Assembly: GCA_009801085.1 (NCBI GenBank)
Contig: VNWV01000011.1
Location: 1 to 64,000, forward strand
DNA: 64,000 bases
From: Lasiodiplodia sp. COLG20
Taxonomy: Eukaryota > Ascomycota > Dothideomycetes > Botryosphaeriales > Botryosphaeriaceae
Reading direction: 5' to 3'
Both the position numbers and the translations under genes were made by a program. Below are positions 11,739 through 26,395 of the stretch, in pieces (within the stretch, counting starts at the first letter, position 1; each line of letters starts with the position of its first letter). The notes beneath the pieces were generated by a model, which did no database searches, was not told where the DNA came from, and saw only the letters and a list, made by a program, of their open reading frames with translations.

Positions 11739-14700
11739 CTATGTCTCACCAACACGCGACTCTATTTCATGCACGTCATACCACTTCGCAGCCCCAATGT
11801 CAATGCCGAACCGTCCCTTATCTCCGCTCTCTCTTGACTCGTCGTCCCCGCTGCCCCACCATCCCATGCTCAATTTCAGGTCTTCAAATAAGCCCAATCG
11901 CTTGAACTCTTTCTCTGCGTGCCACTCAGAGCCGGGAGGGATGACCTTTTTCTCCAATAATGATGATCCAGCCAGTAAGCTCGCCACTGCTACAATGCTG
12001 CGAGGATTCTTCGGCAACACGTACTTCATGCTTCCCAGCGTAAAAGTGGCCGCTGTACTGAGCGCCATGACAACCAGTAATGCCTGTAGGGTACGCGTTG
12101 GCGCACCATTTTGACTAAGCCGAGTCTTGTTTCGTAAGTGAGCTGTCCCGCTTAGAATGCTTCCGTTCGTTGCGACGCGGTTGAAATTTAGAGCCTGGGC
12201 AACAACGCGAGGATACATGTCTTCCACAGCGGTTTTCAAGCTTTTGATTTCGGTTGTTAAAACGTTCAGCGTTGTACCTTGCTGAACAATGGTACCGAAA
12301 AAGCCATCTACAGTACCATCCGTAAGCTGGATGTGGATGTCAGCTACGGCATAATGCGTTCCTGTAGTTTGCAGATTGGATCCTGATAGCGAGTTCTTTG
12401 TATATGGCGCAAGCAGATTCCTACCAATTCTAGGAATCTCAATTGATGTGAGAAACTTGCGTGATGACACATCGAGAAGCGGGGTAAATGTGCGATCCTC
12501 CAACAGATTGGGACGAGTCAGCTTTATGCGGGCATCAATGGATTCCAGGTACGGGTTGCAGTGCAGAGCAAGTGGTCTCCAGGTACTGTTCATGTGATCC
12601 AAATTCCCAGCGAGGACAAAGTATTCTGGGCAGTGGAAGATATCTCCACTCCTATCATCCCAAAAGGCAAACTGTCCTGAGAGATTGGCACCACCAATAA
12701 TTGCCGATGTAGATTTGCTGTTTCCACAATGGGAGAGTGATTCGAATTCTATGGTGATTTCATGGGTAGTGTTTGCAACACCAACATTCGAAGCATAAAT
12801 CTCCGTGCAGTTTGCTACAGCCCGCGTTGCAGGAACAGTAATTTGAAGGTTGTCGTAATCGATCTGCTGGTCCTCTTGCGTCGCAAGGCTCATCTTTGGG
12901 ACCACAAATGAATCATACGTCCATTGTGGAAGATCCATATGCTCATCAAGGACCAAAGTAGCAGCCATCATCCCGTTTTCTTGGTAATTGATTCGGTTGA
13001 TATCATTGAATGCGTTCAGGTCAACACGGTCCAGCGTCTGGAAATGAATAGGTCGTTCCGCGATTGCCGTCTGGGCTGTGAAAAGACCACTGGAAATGAT
13101 GGCGAGAAATTGCGCTGACACAGTTCCTATAAAAATAGCCACAAGGCAGTAATGTTGCCGCCTCACTGCATCCACAAGCCCATGAAGGCCAAGTAGACCG
13201 TGATAGTTGCTATCAATGCTCTTCGCGCTTAGTACTAAGCCTTTTTTCAAACTGCAAAACGGCTGGAAAGTCTTCAACTCAAACTCCAGAGCATTTACCA
13301 GCAGACCGAATAGAACAAGGACCGTGGCCGGAACGGACCGCCAAGCATATTCGTCGTATTGGTGGTTCGTGAATGTGATAAATCCAGAGTTCTTACTTGA
13401 GAATCGGTACAAGGCTTCGAGGGAGGCAATAATCATGAAGGCGGTAATAATGATGCATGTCCGGCCGATTATTGAGATAATAAATGGGTAGTACCAGGAA
13501 ATATTGCTCTGCTTCGTGGAGCGCCTCTCCAAATGGGCCAGATCAGATGGGGTACTTTGTCGGATGCAAAACCCACTTGTCGTTTCAGAGCTGACAGTAA
13601 TGGTTTCTGTATGAAAAGTATCCGTAGCAAAGTTCTTTCGAAAAACTGATAGGGGTTCCAGTCCTGAGCCGCTGAGGCTTCCCATAAACTCTTGACTGCG
13701 CCCCAGAATAGTTGCAACACCAGTGACGGATCCTGGATCCCGAGGTGCGACAGGTCTTCGGAAAAGATAGCTCAGTGCAATGCTAATGAGACATAACAGG
13801 AGAAGCATGACTTCAGTGAGCCATAGACCATAACCGCGGAGCTGGAGTCGATCTTGTGCCTTGATCTCTTTGATCTCAAACCCCTTCTCATGGTCCACAA
13901 GAAGGTAGCGATTTGCAATTTGGGCGGTCGTGGAAGCGTAGAATTGCAAGAATCTTTCTTTAAGCGCCTGAGGATCGAATTGGAAATCGGTGTTTCCATC
14001 CACTGCCAACGAGCCCAAAATTTTTGTTTTGTTAAAGCCTGAGATTGCTGTAGCAAATCCCTCAAAAAGTGCCTTCGCAGTGAGATTAGATAATTCTCGG
14101 TTGGAAGCTGAGTCTCCCACCTTCCATCTTCCTGTCTCTGAAGAGACGTTGTATAGGTAAGTCATCTCTGCTGTTTGAAACCTATATCTAGGTTTACAGA
14201 CCAGAAATGCTGAGCGATTCATGGACAAATAGAATCCGAAAACAAAACGGTAGTCGTCATCGCTGCAATTGACTTGTGGTGATTGGTCCACGATTGGCCA
14301 TGGAGGACCCAGTTCGTTTCCCACAGCAAGGATAGAGGGGCATGTCTCTGAAGAAAGTCTCACATTTGCCCATACACGTCCATACGATGAAGTGAATAGA
14401 TAAGGAAGCATCGGGTAGGTTTTGCTGTTGCCTTGAGGGTCCGTAATGACGTAGCTGTCTCCAGCGAAGACAGTAACAGTGTTATTGTCAGAATCGATAT
14501 AGTAGTACATTCCAGCGTCGACCGCCTGAAACACAGGTTTTGATTGAAGATGTGCAGTCTCGCAGTCTGCATATGCGCTTATGATGTTGACTTGGGACAG
14601 AACGTCCACAGTGGAATTGTCTTGTTCAAACATTAGATCATGAATACAGGAATTTTGCTATTGTTTTGCTTACTGTCTCGAGCGGGAGGAATCTCTGTAG

Positions 14701-15460
14701 CGTAACTCTGATTTGTGCCAAACGGATAGCTCATGTTCATGCTCTCGATTCCAAACACGCGCGCAACTGGTAGTCGACTAATCAATGATGAGTTATATCC
14801 TGAGCTTGAGAATGCTTTGCCGCCTGTCATAGGAATGGGATGCTGAGCCACGTTGATGCTCGCGGAGGTGAAAAGGCCGGTGGATACAATTATCAACAGT
14901 TTGTTGAGTACTGTACCAAGCAGCGCTAACGAGACATGAAAGTCTTTCACTTTCACCGATCGAATTAAAGCAGTGACGATATTTGGTGAAACGTAATCGA
15001 GAAGAATGCTCCTAGAGGCAATCTGTGGTCTGTGGGCCATGAGCATCCATGGCATCATCAACCGAGCACGATAATCGACTTGGACCCATAGAGTGGTCAA
15101 GAAAGTGAAGACTGCGGATATCAGCATTTAAACATAACACCGTACGTGATTACACCTACCAGCAGTAGGTGCATATTGCCAGAGGTAATGATCGGTGGGA
15201 TGCACATTGCAAATCCCGCTGTAGGTGGAAGAGTACCAGGCGATTGTCAATAGCGCAATTGCTGCCATCATATAGGTGCATCCAAACAGCGCAAGTGTAA
15301 GAGGCCTGAGGAAAACGGGAGACCATAGCCTCTTCCCCTCGCGGTAATCAGCCTGATCCATGATGACCGGTGCAGTTGGTGGTTGGATCAATAAGCTCGT
15401 GGTCTCATGACAGCTCGACACTTGAACATACTGTGTCGGAGCTGGCACGCATGTAGCCAT
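11739..15460 (-). CDS. Multi-pass membrane protein of the DUF3433 type, 1206 aa
   Basis: Three exons join in frame: 15460-15160, 15111-14674 and 14620-11739; introns are 48 and 53 bp. The protein has the architecture of fungal DUF3433 proteins: two copies of a module with hydrophobic helices near a W-SPVFLRP-like motif, a long N-glycosylation-rich extracellular segment (many NxS/T sites), and further helices. In the first half these are SPVFLRPLTLALFG and the FTFLTTLWVQVDYRARL segment; in the second half the VPATVLVLFGLLVNALEFELKTFQPF segment is the equivalent. A last membrane helix sits near ALLVVMALSTAATFTLGS. The biochemical role of the family is unknown; it is expected at the plasma membrane. 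It lies alone, transcribed in the same direction as the NACHT-TPR gene. Family identity is fairly certain, function is not. Confidence 0.8.
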
Positions 15461-17050
15461 GTCTTATTTCCAGGAAGTGATCTTCGAATTGAAAGCGGGA
15501 GAGACAATCGAATACCAGCAAAGATGAGAGTCGTAGCAGAAAGTCGGTGATCACCATAGTTCGAGAACCTGAAAGGCTCCTTTGAGTGCAATTAAATCCC
15601 TTTGGCTTCACATGTGCTGGTTGCCTGCGATATTGATCTGCTGTGTACGCTGACAGATAAGCCCCAATGAGTCGTCATCGGAATTTCCGACCACATGAGT
15701 CAAGCCACTGTTTTACATTCTGTACCACATTCACTTGCAATTCGACAATTCTAGCAACATCATAAAGCCCTGAAACCATGATAAAGGAAAAACACGGCCT
15801 CTCGCATATTGAATGATATTATGTAAGTAATCGAATTGAATGTTTGGATGCATCATGACCCGAGTCCGCAAAATCCGAAAAATATGTTTGAAGCCATATT
15901 ACGGTTGTACAAGATCCGGCACAAAATACTTGCTGGAGCCAATTTGCTTTCGAATGCCTGCAGACGCAAAGCTATAGTGTGGCGAAGTAATCATCATATT
16001 GTAATTTTAGGAGTCTCGGGGGTTTATTTTTGTTCAGTCCCATCAGCGCTAGGCCGCGTGGCTGTCAGAGACGATTCTGGCCAGCAAGATATGTTACACG
16101 AATAATGCTGTGTATAAGTGGTACCAGGGGCGGGGTAGGAACCTTCAAGTCTTGGCTAAGGCTGGGGGCCACCATTTCGGAAGACGGGAACATGATGAGT
16201 TTTCGTGGCGCGCTTCTATATTTGCGTCTTCCTGCATGCACAAATTTAGATATTAATGAATGATCCACCAAAGCCTCTCGGTAGAGGGGCAGTGCCGTTT
16301 GATATTAGAAATAGAGTTTACTTTTGGTCTCCTTTCGATAAATTCTTCTACTTGTCGCAGTCTTTACAGATTAAGGGTGGATGAAGGCTCTGCACTTGCT
16401 CCAATAAGCAACATCTACAAATAGAAACTCACACAGAGAGCGCATCGGAAAAAAGTTTCAACTAAACGGCGGATACCTTCCAGACCAAGAGATTCTGGGA
16501 CCGCAGACATCTGCAGGTAACACAAGCAGTCCCTGTTCACGAAATATCTCTCATGCATTTTATTATGGCTTGTAGCTCCGGGAGAGCGCGTTTTCTGTGT
16601 TGTTCTTTTGTTTCTTTTTAGAAAACAAAGGCACTTGGATGCTGGATGCAATGCGGCTTAGCGTGCTTTTAGTTTTCCTTGTGGGTATCTGCTTTGTTCA
16701 ACCTCAACGAAACACGTATTTCCATCTCCCTTCAGTGGTGTGCATGACTAGAGAACAATCATACTTGACATAAAATAGTGGAAGCTACATTATCCAGAGA
16801 GGTTTGGTGCAGCAGATCTGTGATGTAGCAGGGTCTACCAAGACGACAGCATCCTTTCGTCGGCATAATATTAGCCATATGCGAGCTACTGACTATATAT
16901 GCCACTCACGTGTTAGTTAAAATTGTCATCAGAAGTAAAAAAAAAAAAAAACCTGGGCTGATTTTATCGTGGAAAAGAGCAAATGTGCCAAGATGACGAA
17001 AATATATATGTATCCACTATCAAGTAGTTCAAAATGGTTAATGTGTTCCA
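15461..17050. other. Intergenic, no gene seen
   Basis: This region lies between the start of the DUF3433 gene and the 3' end of the arylsulfatase gene. It contains a run of 15 A at 16937-16951 and only short open frames without recognisable domains. Confidence 0.45.
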
Positions 17051-19776
<2,726 letters not shown>

Positions 19777-21748
19777 ATGGGCGACAGTAACAGTGCAAAG
19801 AGCCAGCTTTGGGGCAGAATGAAGGAATTCACTCCACTGGTGGCTTTTGGAACTTTGTTAGTCTCTCTTGTCATCGGCCTTTAATGCCCTGCTAACTCAT
19901 GCGGATAGCTATACGAGTATCGCCATGTTCAACTACGGATACGATGTGAGTTCAACCCCACGTTGATATACTCAACCATAGCTTACCGAGATCAGGTTGG
20001 TGTTTTCAGTGGTCTTCAAGCCATGAAACGTATGTTTTCTTCACCCGATCGTACCCACCAATCTCATCAACAAGACAGCATTCGAGAAGAGGTTCGGTAC
20101 CTGCACTCCACAGGGGAAATGTGCACTGCCGTCCTACTTGTCCTCCATCATGAACTCAACGCCATTCCTTGGAAAGCTCATCGTAAGTATGATTTGCATG
20201 CTGCGAATATTGTTTGACGGGCACGGGCTCAAGAAGCTGACACGAGGAAGGGATGCTGGTTGGGCGTGCCAATCGCGGAGAGGCTAGGCAGGAAGAACGC
20301 CATGCTAATCATTGCACTGGTGTCTCTTGTGTAAGTACTACAATCTCTTAGTATCGCAGTCGTATGACTGACAGAAAAATAGCGCAGTGTCCCTACAGAT
20401 TTCAGCCACAACTGCCGCCCAATTTACTGTTGGCCGCATCCTGGCATTTGGCATGACGGGTATCTGTGTCATCTCGATCCCAGCATACATGGCTGAGATT
20501 GCGCCGCCTAGCCTTCGTGGCCTCATCTCCTCGCAATTACAGATTCAAATCATCTTCTCGCAACTAGTTGCCAGTGGCATCAACTACGGCACAGCCAACA
20601 TACCAAACAATAACAGCTGGCGCATTCCAGTCCGTAGGTTGCACTGCTCCCATTCACGATATGAACCGTTCTGTTAACTTTGTAGTGATACAATTCGTCA
20701 TGCCTGTCTTTCTGCTCACGTTGCTCCCGGTCTTGGTGGAATCACCACGTTGGTCAGTATCCCCATCAAGTCAGAAGCGGCAAAATTCTGACAATGACAG
20801 GCTCATCTCTCGAGGGAGACAGGAGGACGCTATACAAGCACTCCAGAAGCTACGGAAGAAAGATGTGTCAGTCGAGTCCCTTCAACTCGAGATAGACATG
20901 CTTTCCAGTTTCAAGGAAAACGAAGAGAAAGGAACCTGGCGAGAGGTCTTCCAAGGCACAAACAGGGTAAGTTCAATCGCCTACCACGCCACAGCCTTGC
21001 GAGTCCACGAATACCTCTCCGAGTCCCCACCATACTAACACGTCCATCCTAGCGCCGCACATTTATCGTCACCATCGCCATGATCGGCCAACAAATCACC
21101 GGCCAATCCTTCGCCTCCCAATACAGCACCATCTTCTACACCCAGCAAGGCTTCACCAACGCCTTCGCCCTCTCCCTCATCTCCACCGCCGTCTCCTTCG
21201 TCGGCGTCCTCATCAGCGGCTTCTTCGTCGACGGCCTCGGGCGGCGCCCGCTCCTGATCGGCGGCGGCCTGTCGCAAGCCTTCTGGCTCTTCCTGCTCGG
21301 CGGCATGGGCACGATCGCCGATCCCACCCCGGCGCAGAAACACATGCTCGTTGCATCGCTAATGCTCTTCGGCGTGTCGTACGGGCTGTCGTGGGCTTCG
21401 CTGTCGTACGTCATCCTTGCCGAGGCCGCCGCCCGCCGGGTTGTGGAGAAGACGAACATGCTGGCCATCTCGCTGTCCGTTGTGACTGCGTTTGTCGTGT
21501 CATTCACCGTGCCGTATCTGGTCAATGACGGCTATGCGGGATTGGGCGCGCGGGTCGGGTTCGTGTATGGAGCATTGGCGCTGCTGATGGCGGCGTTGGC
21601 ATGGCTGTTTGTGCCGGAGATGAAGGGGCTGGAGCTTGAGCAGTTGGATCAGTTGTTTGAGGCACGCACGCCGACCAGGTCTTTCGGGAAGGTGGAGTTG
21701 GAGCGGCTGGGTGGTGAGCAGGATAAAATTGGGGCGGAGCAGCTGTAG
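19777..21748 (+). CDS. MFS sugar porter, 504 aa
   Basis: Nine exons: 19777-19856, 19909-19945, 19996-20029, 20079-20182, 20251-20330, 20383-20633, 20686-20752, 20801-20966 and 21053-21748; introns are 48-86 bp. The product is a twelve-helix proton-coupled or facilitative sugar transporter of the plasma membrane. Family hallmarks appear in order: NYGYDVGVFSG in helix 1, AERLGRKNAM (loop 2-3), GRILAFGMTG, PAYMAEIAPPSLRG, VESPRW, the loop 8-9 GLGRRPLL and the C-terminal PEMKGLELEQLDQLF (PETKG variant). Length is typical of the sugar porter family (about 500-550 aa). It is divergent from the arylsulfatase, which suggests uptake of a sugar released from a sulfated substrate, but this is only contextual. 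Substrate specificity cannot be assigned. Confidence 0.92.
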
Positions 21749-22537
21749 CGATGAGATCTCGTCTTATCGTTTCCTTTTGTTTCCTTTGGTCTTTTCAGCT
21801 GGCTCACTGATAGCTTTCCGACAAGGGCTTCGTGAGGTGACATGAAAGAGCCTCTATGGCGGTTGTTTGTTGGGTGTAAGAAAATATTATCATGTCCGAC
21901 AACGTTGACCCACAATTATACCCTTCAGCCACTTGTTTGCACTGGATAGTTTACCATATCTACAGCGCTTTCATGTCTATATGTTCCACAGTAAGATTCC
22001 TTTAATGATGATCCCGCAGTTATAAAAGCGATAGGTGTGGAAGGTAAGACCATGCGCAATTCAGAGCTCAGCGCTCTCGATGTTGTTATTCAGGGGCTAT
22101 GTGCGGGAGATAGAGGCTCTTTTTCCTAGTGCGCCATGTAGTATGCAGTATAGATTTAAGCTATTTAGACAGATTGGGCATGGCAAATGGTGTCTGGAAG
22201 GATCCGAGTAGAGCCTCAACTTAATCAAAGTTTAATATTTCTGGATCTAAGATAATTTTATTCTACTGGCCGTTCAACTATTTGGACTGTATTTTAATAT
22301 TCAGAGCGTGCATTAGTAGTATTACTCTACAACCTGTAATTGAGCAAGTGCATTTACAGTGGAATACGATTGCCAATTCATCTCTCCAGAATTCCTTACC
22401 ATGTACATTCAACGCTTCTCATTGACAAGACCAGAACTCACCATACATCGGACATCCCAGTCTTTGCCCGCTTCGTATTAAACGCCTCAACAGTCCAGCA
22501 GTCCCAGACTTTTCTAATTTTCAATTTCCACACAGTG
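21749..22537. other. Intergenic, no gene seen
   Basis: This AT-richer stretch follows the sugar transporter and leads into the pseudogene at 22538. Open frames are short and unrecognised. Confidence 0.45.
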
Positions 22538-23080
22538 TCATAGGGACATAGCATGCACCCTTTCCGTCGGTTGCATCATTCCTCCTGAGAGCGGCCATAC
22601 AAATGTGTGTAGATAATGCCAGCAAAAATTTCTCCATACACCCTCAACCGTAAACTGTGCGCCGCCAGCCGCATGTAAAGTTGAGAGATAGTTCGCCACA
22701 AGCCCTCGCTCATGCGCACGACGGTCCTCAATTGTCAACGCCCTCACGAGGAAATACGCCCACATCGTGTATTATGGACCCATCATTCGGGCGCTGAAAA
22801 CCCAAAAGCTCCGGCTCACCGGCGCGCGTGACAAATATATTTGTGATATACGCATCTCCGTGCACCACGCGGCGTAGGCGGTGTCCGCGGCGCGCCACGG
22901 CGTCTCGAACGCCTTCACCACGCGCCCGCAGTCCACGACCTTCCACATCGAGAACTCGTCGGGCAGCCAAGTGAAGTGGACCGGGCGCGCGCGCCCCACG
23001 TGCGGCGGGGACATCTTCCAGCTCCAGATGAAGGGGATTTGTGGAAGGAATCACGTTTACTGTTGCATTGTCCATAATTA
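22538..23080 (-). pseudogene. Phosphotransferase-like (APH/CHK kinase-like) pseudogene, 5' truncated with two frameshifts
   Basis: Three successive minus-strand frames together resemble the C-terminal half of a fungal aminoglycoside/choline-kinase-like phosphotransferase. The first frame (to about 22850) has WLPDEFSMWKVVDCG. The second carries the catalytic-loop HGDAYITNIFV and LGFQ, where the family usually has L-D-W-Q. The third (from about 22765) has DRRAHERGLVANYLSTLHA and MQPTERVHAM, ending at the stop at 22538. An extra base near 22762 explains the second frameshift: removing one G would give the usual HDV-A-YFL. The N-lobe is not found upstream. Loss of the metal-binding Asp and the frameshifts make it non-functional. 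Related intact genes phosphorylate small molecules, but the substrate is unknown. Confidence 0.72.
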
Positions 23081-24260
23081 GAATAACCAGTGGAGAGCCT
23101 ACATATTACAGGGAGAACAGTTAGTCAGATTGAGAATATAGATTTCAGGATCCTGAATAAAACGTTGCTCGAAATCGGTTCGTAATTGTCGCGGTGGAGG
23201 ATGGCGATTCGCCTAACCGGCACACCGCTTATTGGACTCGATTCATGACCAAGTAACTAAGCCGTTTACTGCATGGCTTCCCGCACGGAAGCAATAAGTA
23301 GTGTTTTTTACATGAGTCGGCGCTGACCCACAAGCGGGAAGTGATCCGGCACCACTGGGCCGACGGGGGAAGTGCACACAAAATCATTCGTCGGACTGGC
23401 AAAACTTGGATGCTGCACTGCACACAACTGTGACACTATTTAATCATAATCTCCAATTGTTACTCATAGCCCGAAGAGAAATACACAACCGTCTTCAAAT
23501 GAGGCATCTCGGCCAGTCTCCGCGCTGTAGGGCTCGATGATAGCTTAGACGATTATCTAAGAGGTCTTCGTCGTTCAAGGAAACTGCGATTAGGACTTAG
23601 GATACGTATAGTTAAGAGCTTATTTTTTTAACGCAGTTGAGAGTAGACGATCTTATGATAGCACTACTGGCTTGGACGAGCCGCATCGGTCCAAAGTAGA
23701 AGAACTTGCTCCATCCCCGCACACTTCCAGTGTTGGCAGGTGTAACAGGCATTGCGTCAGGGGTATACTCAATGCTCTGTTGTTGGTGGCTTGATGAAGC
23801 GGTCTCCTTAGTCCAGATCGCCTTCGCGGGTACCCTCCAATAGCTAATACGACTGCAAGAGAGGCTATTAAGTTCACAAGAGCTGACTGTTCCCAATTGC
23901 AAGGCCTTCTACCCCTTCAGCTTGTCGGGAGGTCAGAAAATCGAGCAAATAAGGTCAGATGGTATGGCAGTAACGCAGTCAAACAGATATGCGATTTCTC
24001 GGCTGATCAAATCAATGCTTGTGAATCAAACGTTGGGAGGGTAGACGATCGGGCGGTACGCTGGCTTGCGCCGGGCCGGGCCGAAAACCGGGGGATTATT
24101 TCAGGAAGTACATTGTAAGAAATAGATAGGCGGTGGAACGTGCGAATTAGGCTTTAAGCTTGTGTGCACGGGATCCGGCTTCAGAACACGTTCGAGCCCT
24201 TCCGGGCCAAATAATCAAGACATCTCCGCAGTGTTCCGGCGTACCCGGGTCAAAAATCCA
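23081..24260. other. Intergenic, degenerate sequence
   Basis: No gene is recognised. This lies where the missing 5' part of the phosphotransferase pseudogene should be, but I see no matching frame. Several short frames are uninformative. Confidence 0.4.
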
Positions 24261-24528
24261 GGGGGTAATTCCCAAACCCAACTATCCTCGGCAAAATCCA
24301 ACCATTGCCGGCTAAACCCAACTTTCCACCGAAATCCACCGTCTTTCAGCTGCACTAAAAACTCAATAATGTTTAAGTTTTTTTTCTCGTTGCTGCAGCA
24401 GTAGCTAAGCCTATAGATATTCTTTTATAAGAGAATGCTGACTCATACCGTCTAAGAGTTAGGCTTAGCTAGCGATGGTTGGGTTTGGGTTTTCCTATGA
24501 AAAAGGAGTTGGGTTTGGTAATTGCCCT
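24261..24528. repeat. MITE-like element with terminal inverted repeats, about 270 bp
   Basis: The left end GGGTAATTCCCAAACCCAAC (from about 24262) is mirrored at the right end by GTTGGGTTTGGTAATTGCCC (to about 24526). A second, subterminal pair (AATCCAACCATTGCCGGCTAA and the reverse of TTAGCTAGCGATGGTTGGGTT) extends the similarity inward to about 60-70 bp. There is no coding capacity. This is the structure of a miniature inverted-repeat transposable element. I could not identify an unambiguous target-site duplication, so the exact ends may be off by a few bases. Confidence 0.65.
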
Positions 24529-25337
24529 AAAAGTCTAGTCAAATGCCTTTGCACACGGCGAAGAGACAAAGCAAATGGCGACGGAAAATGCTGACTGCTT
24601 TATTGCCTGTTCGTCGAGAGGAATTTTTTCGATAGCAATTTCAATGAATTCCAATTTTAACATCCACCTCCAGTAGGAACGGCAGCTGCGGTAGCCCAAG
24701 GGTTTCAATAAGCCCAATCTCCTACGGCGAAAGACTTTGGTATTCAAGCGTGCAAGGTTTCGGCGTGTTTGAAAAGTGAATCTGTCATCAGGCCTTTCTA
24801 GAGCGGCAGTCTGGCCCTGCATTCGGGCAAAAGCCATTGCGAGCTCTGAACGATACAACTTATGGCAGCACTACAAGATCAACTCGTGGCCGCATTCGAG
24901 TCATTATAGCTCGAAATTGATCCGTGCATACGGACAGTAGCTAAGCGAACGAATGAAACCCCACATCGTTGAGTGTTTACGAACTTAGAAAACTTTAAGC
25001 TATACAAGATGCAAGTCATGAATGTTTCAAGCGAGGCGTTCGCGGCTTGGCCAAACGGTTCCGGGGATCCTCGGTTCCGCGCCCCGGGCATTCTGCCATT
25101 TCGATTGGTAGGGACTAAATCGGCGGGTTAACCTTCAGTCATGGCACAGCCAAAACCAGGAAGTGTTCGGCATTCTTTTCCGTTGGGGTGTAACGATGAT
25201 CACGCATTCAATCTTGGCATTGATCTGGAAGATCTCAGGCCAGATGCCCCTGCATGAGGTGCCCATTTTGAATTTGTACTTAAGTCCCAGCTGTTGCTGG
25301 TTTGAAGGGGCAACTTTCCACATTCATTTTTTGAAAC
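24529..25337. other. Intergenic, promoter side of the pectin methylesterase
   Basis: No gene is recognised between the MITE-like element and the pectin methylesterase start codon. A minus-strand open frame at 24535-24858 (107 aa) shows no family resemblance. Confidence 0.4.
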
Positions 25338-26395
25338 ATGCGTCACTCGTTCATACTTCCCGGCCTTCTCGGCTCAGCGCTTGCTTTGACGGCACCGCCG
25401 GAAGGAGCCATCACTGTAGGCGGCTCTGATGGCCAATTCAAGACCATCCAGGAGGCTGTCGACTCCCTGGCCAACTCGACCACCCCGCAAGACATCTTCG
25501 TCTGGTCCGGCGTCTACCCGGAACAGGTCTTCGTGTCCAAGCACGCTGGACCGATCAACATCTACGGCTACTCGGAGAACGACAGCTCCTACGAGGCCAA
25601 CACTGTGACCCTCACGTCGGGCCTCAGCCAAGCCTTCAACCTGAGCAACGACCTGACGGCGACGCTGCGTGCGCACTCGCCTAACTTCAACGTCTACAAC
25701 CTCAACATTGCCAACACGTACGGCGAGGGCAGCCAGGCCGTGGCAGTCTCGGCACAGGCCACAAACCAGGGCTACTACGGCTGCAAGCTCACTGGCTACC
25801 AAGACACACTGCTGACGCACGTCGGCAAACATTACTTCGCCAACACTTACATCGAGGGTAAGTCTTCTAATCCATCCCATCCTCCACCTGCTCCTTTCAA
25901 AAGAAAACTGTGGCTGACACGCAACACCTAGGCGCCACCGACTTCATCTTCGGCATGCGCTCCGCCGCCTGGTTTGAGAACTGCGCGCTGCGCGTCCCCG
26001 AACCGATCGGCGGCACGGGCTGGGTTACGGCAAGCGGGCGGCAGTTGGCCGACGACGGGTGGTACGTGATCAACGGGGGCAGCGTGGCGGGTGTTGACGG
26101 CGCCAACGTTACCGCCGGCGTGTACTACCTGGGGCGGCCGTGGCGCAGCTTCGCGCGCGCCGTCTTCCAAGGCGTCTACCTCAGCGAGGTCATCAACCCG
26201 GCCGGCTGGGCCATCTGGTCGAAGAGCCAGAACAATACGGAGAACGTCACCTTTGCCGAGTATGGGAACACGGGCCCTGGTGCGTGGAATGATGCGACCA
26301 GGGCGGAGTTTTCAGAGCAGCTGAGTGCGCCGGTGAAGATTGAGGAGGTTTTGGGGGCGAACTACACGCTTTGGGTGGATCCGAAGTTCTTGTAA
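25338..26395 (+). CDS. Secreted pectin methylesterase (CE8 pectinesterase), 327 aa
   Basis: Two exons, 25338-25857 and 25932-26395, flank a 74-bp intron. The enzyme removes methyl esters from homogalacturonan, exposing pectin to further breakdown; EC 3.1.1.11. A signal peptide is evident (MRHSFILPGLLGSALA). The right-handed beta-helix family motifs are all present: GQFKTIQEAVDS near the N-terminus, GYQDTL (Gln155, Asp156), GATDFIFG with the nucleophile Asp177, and YLGRPW with Arg242. The intron lies immediately before the GATDFIFG block, so the splice is confirmed by the motif. Length matches fungal CE8 enzymes (about 320-330 aa). No carbohydrate-binding module is attached. It stands alone, with more than 3 kb of empty sequence behind it. 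Confidence 0.95.

Noticed and set aside
23637..24090. Two GTAGACGATC-containing segments followed by TGGCTTG (about 23643 and 24040)
   Set aside because: Shared stretch is too short and loosely spaced to claim a duplicated unit.
24170..24230. tRNA-like GTTCGAG-CCC at about 24190
   Set aside because: No matching A box or acceptor stem could be built around it.
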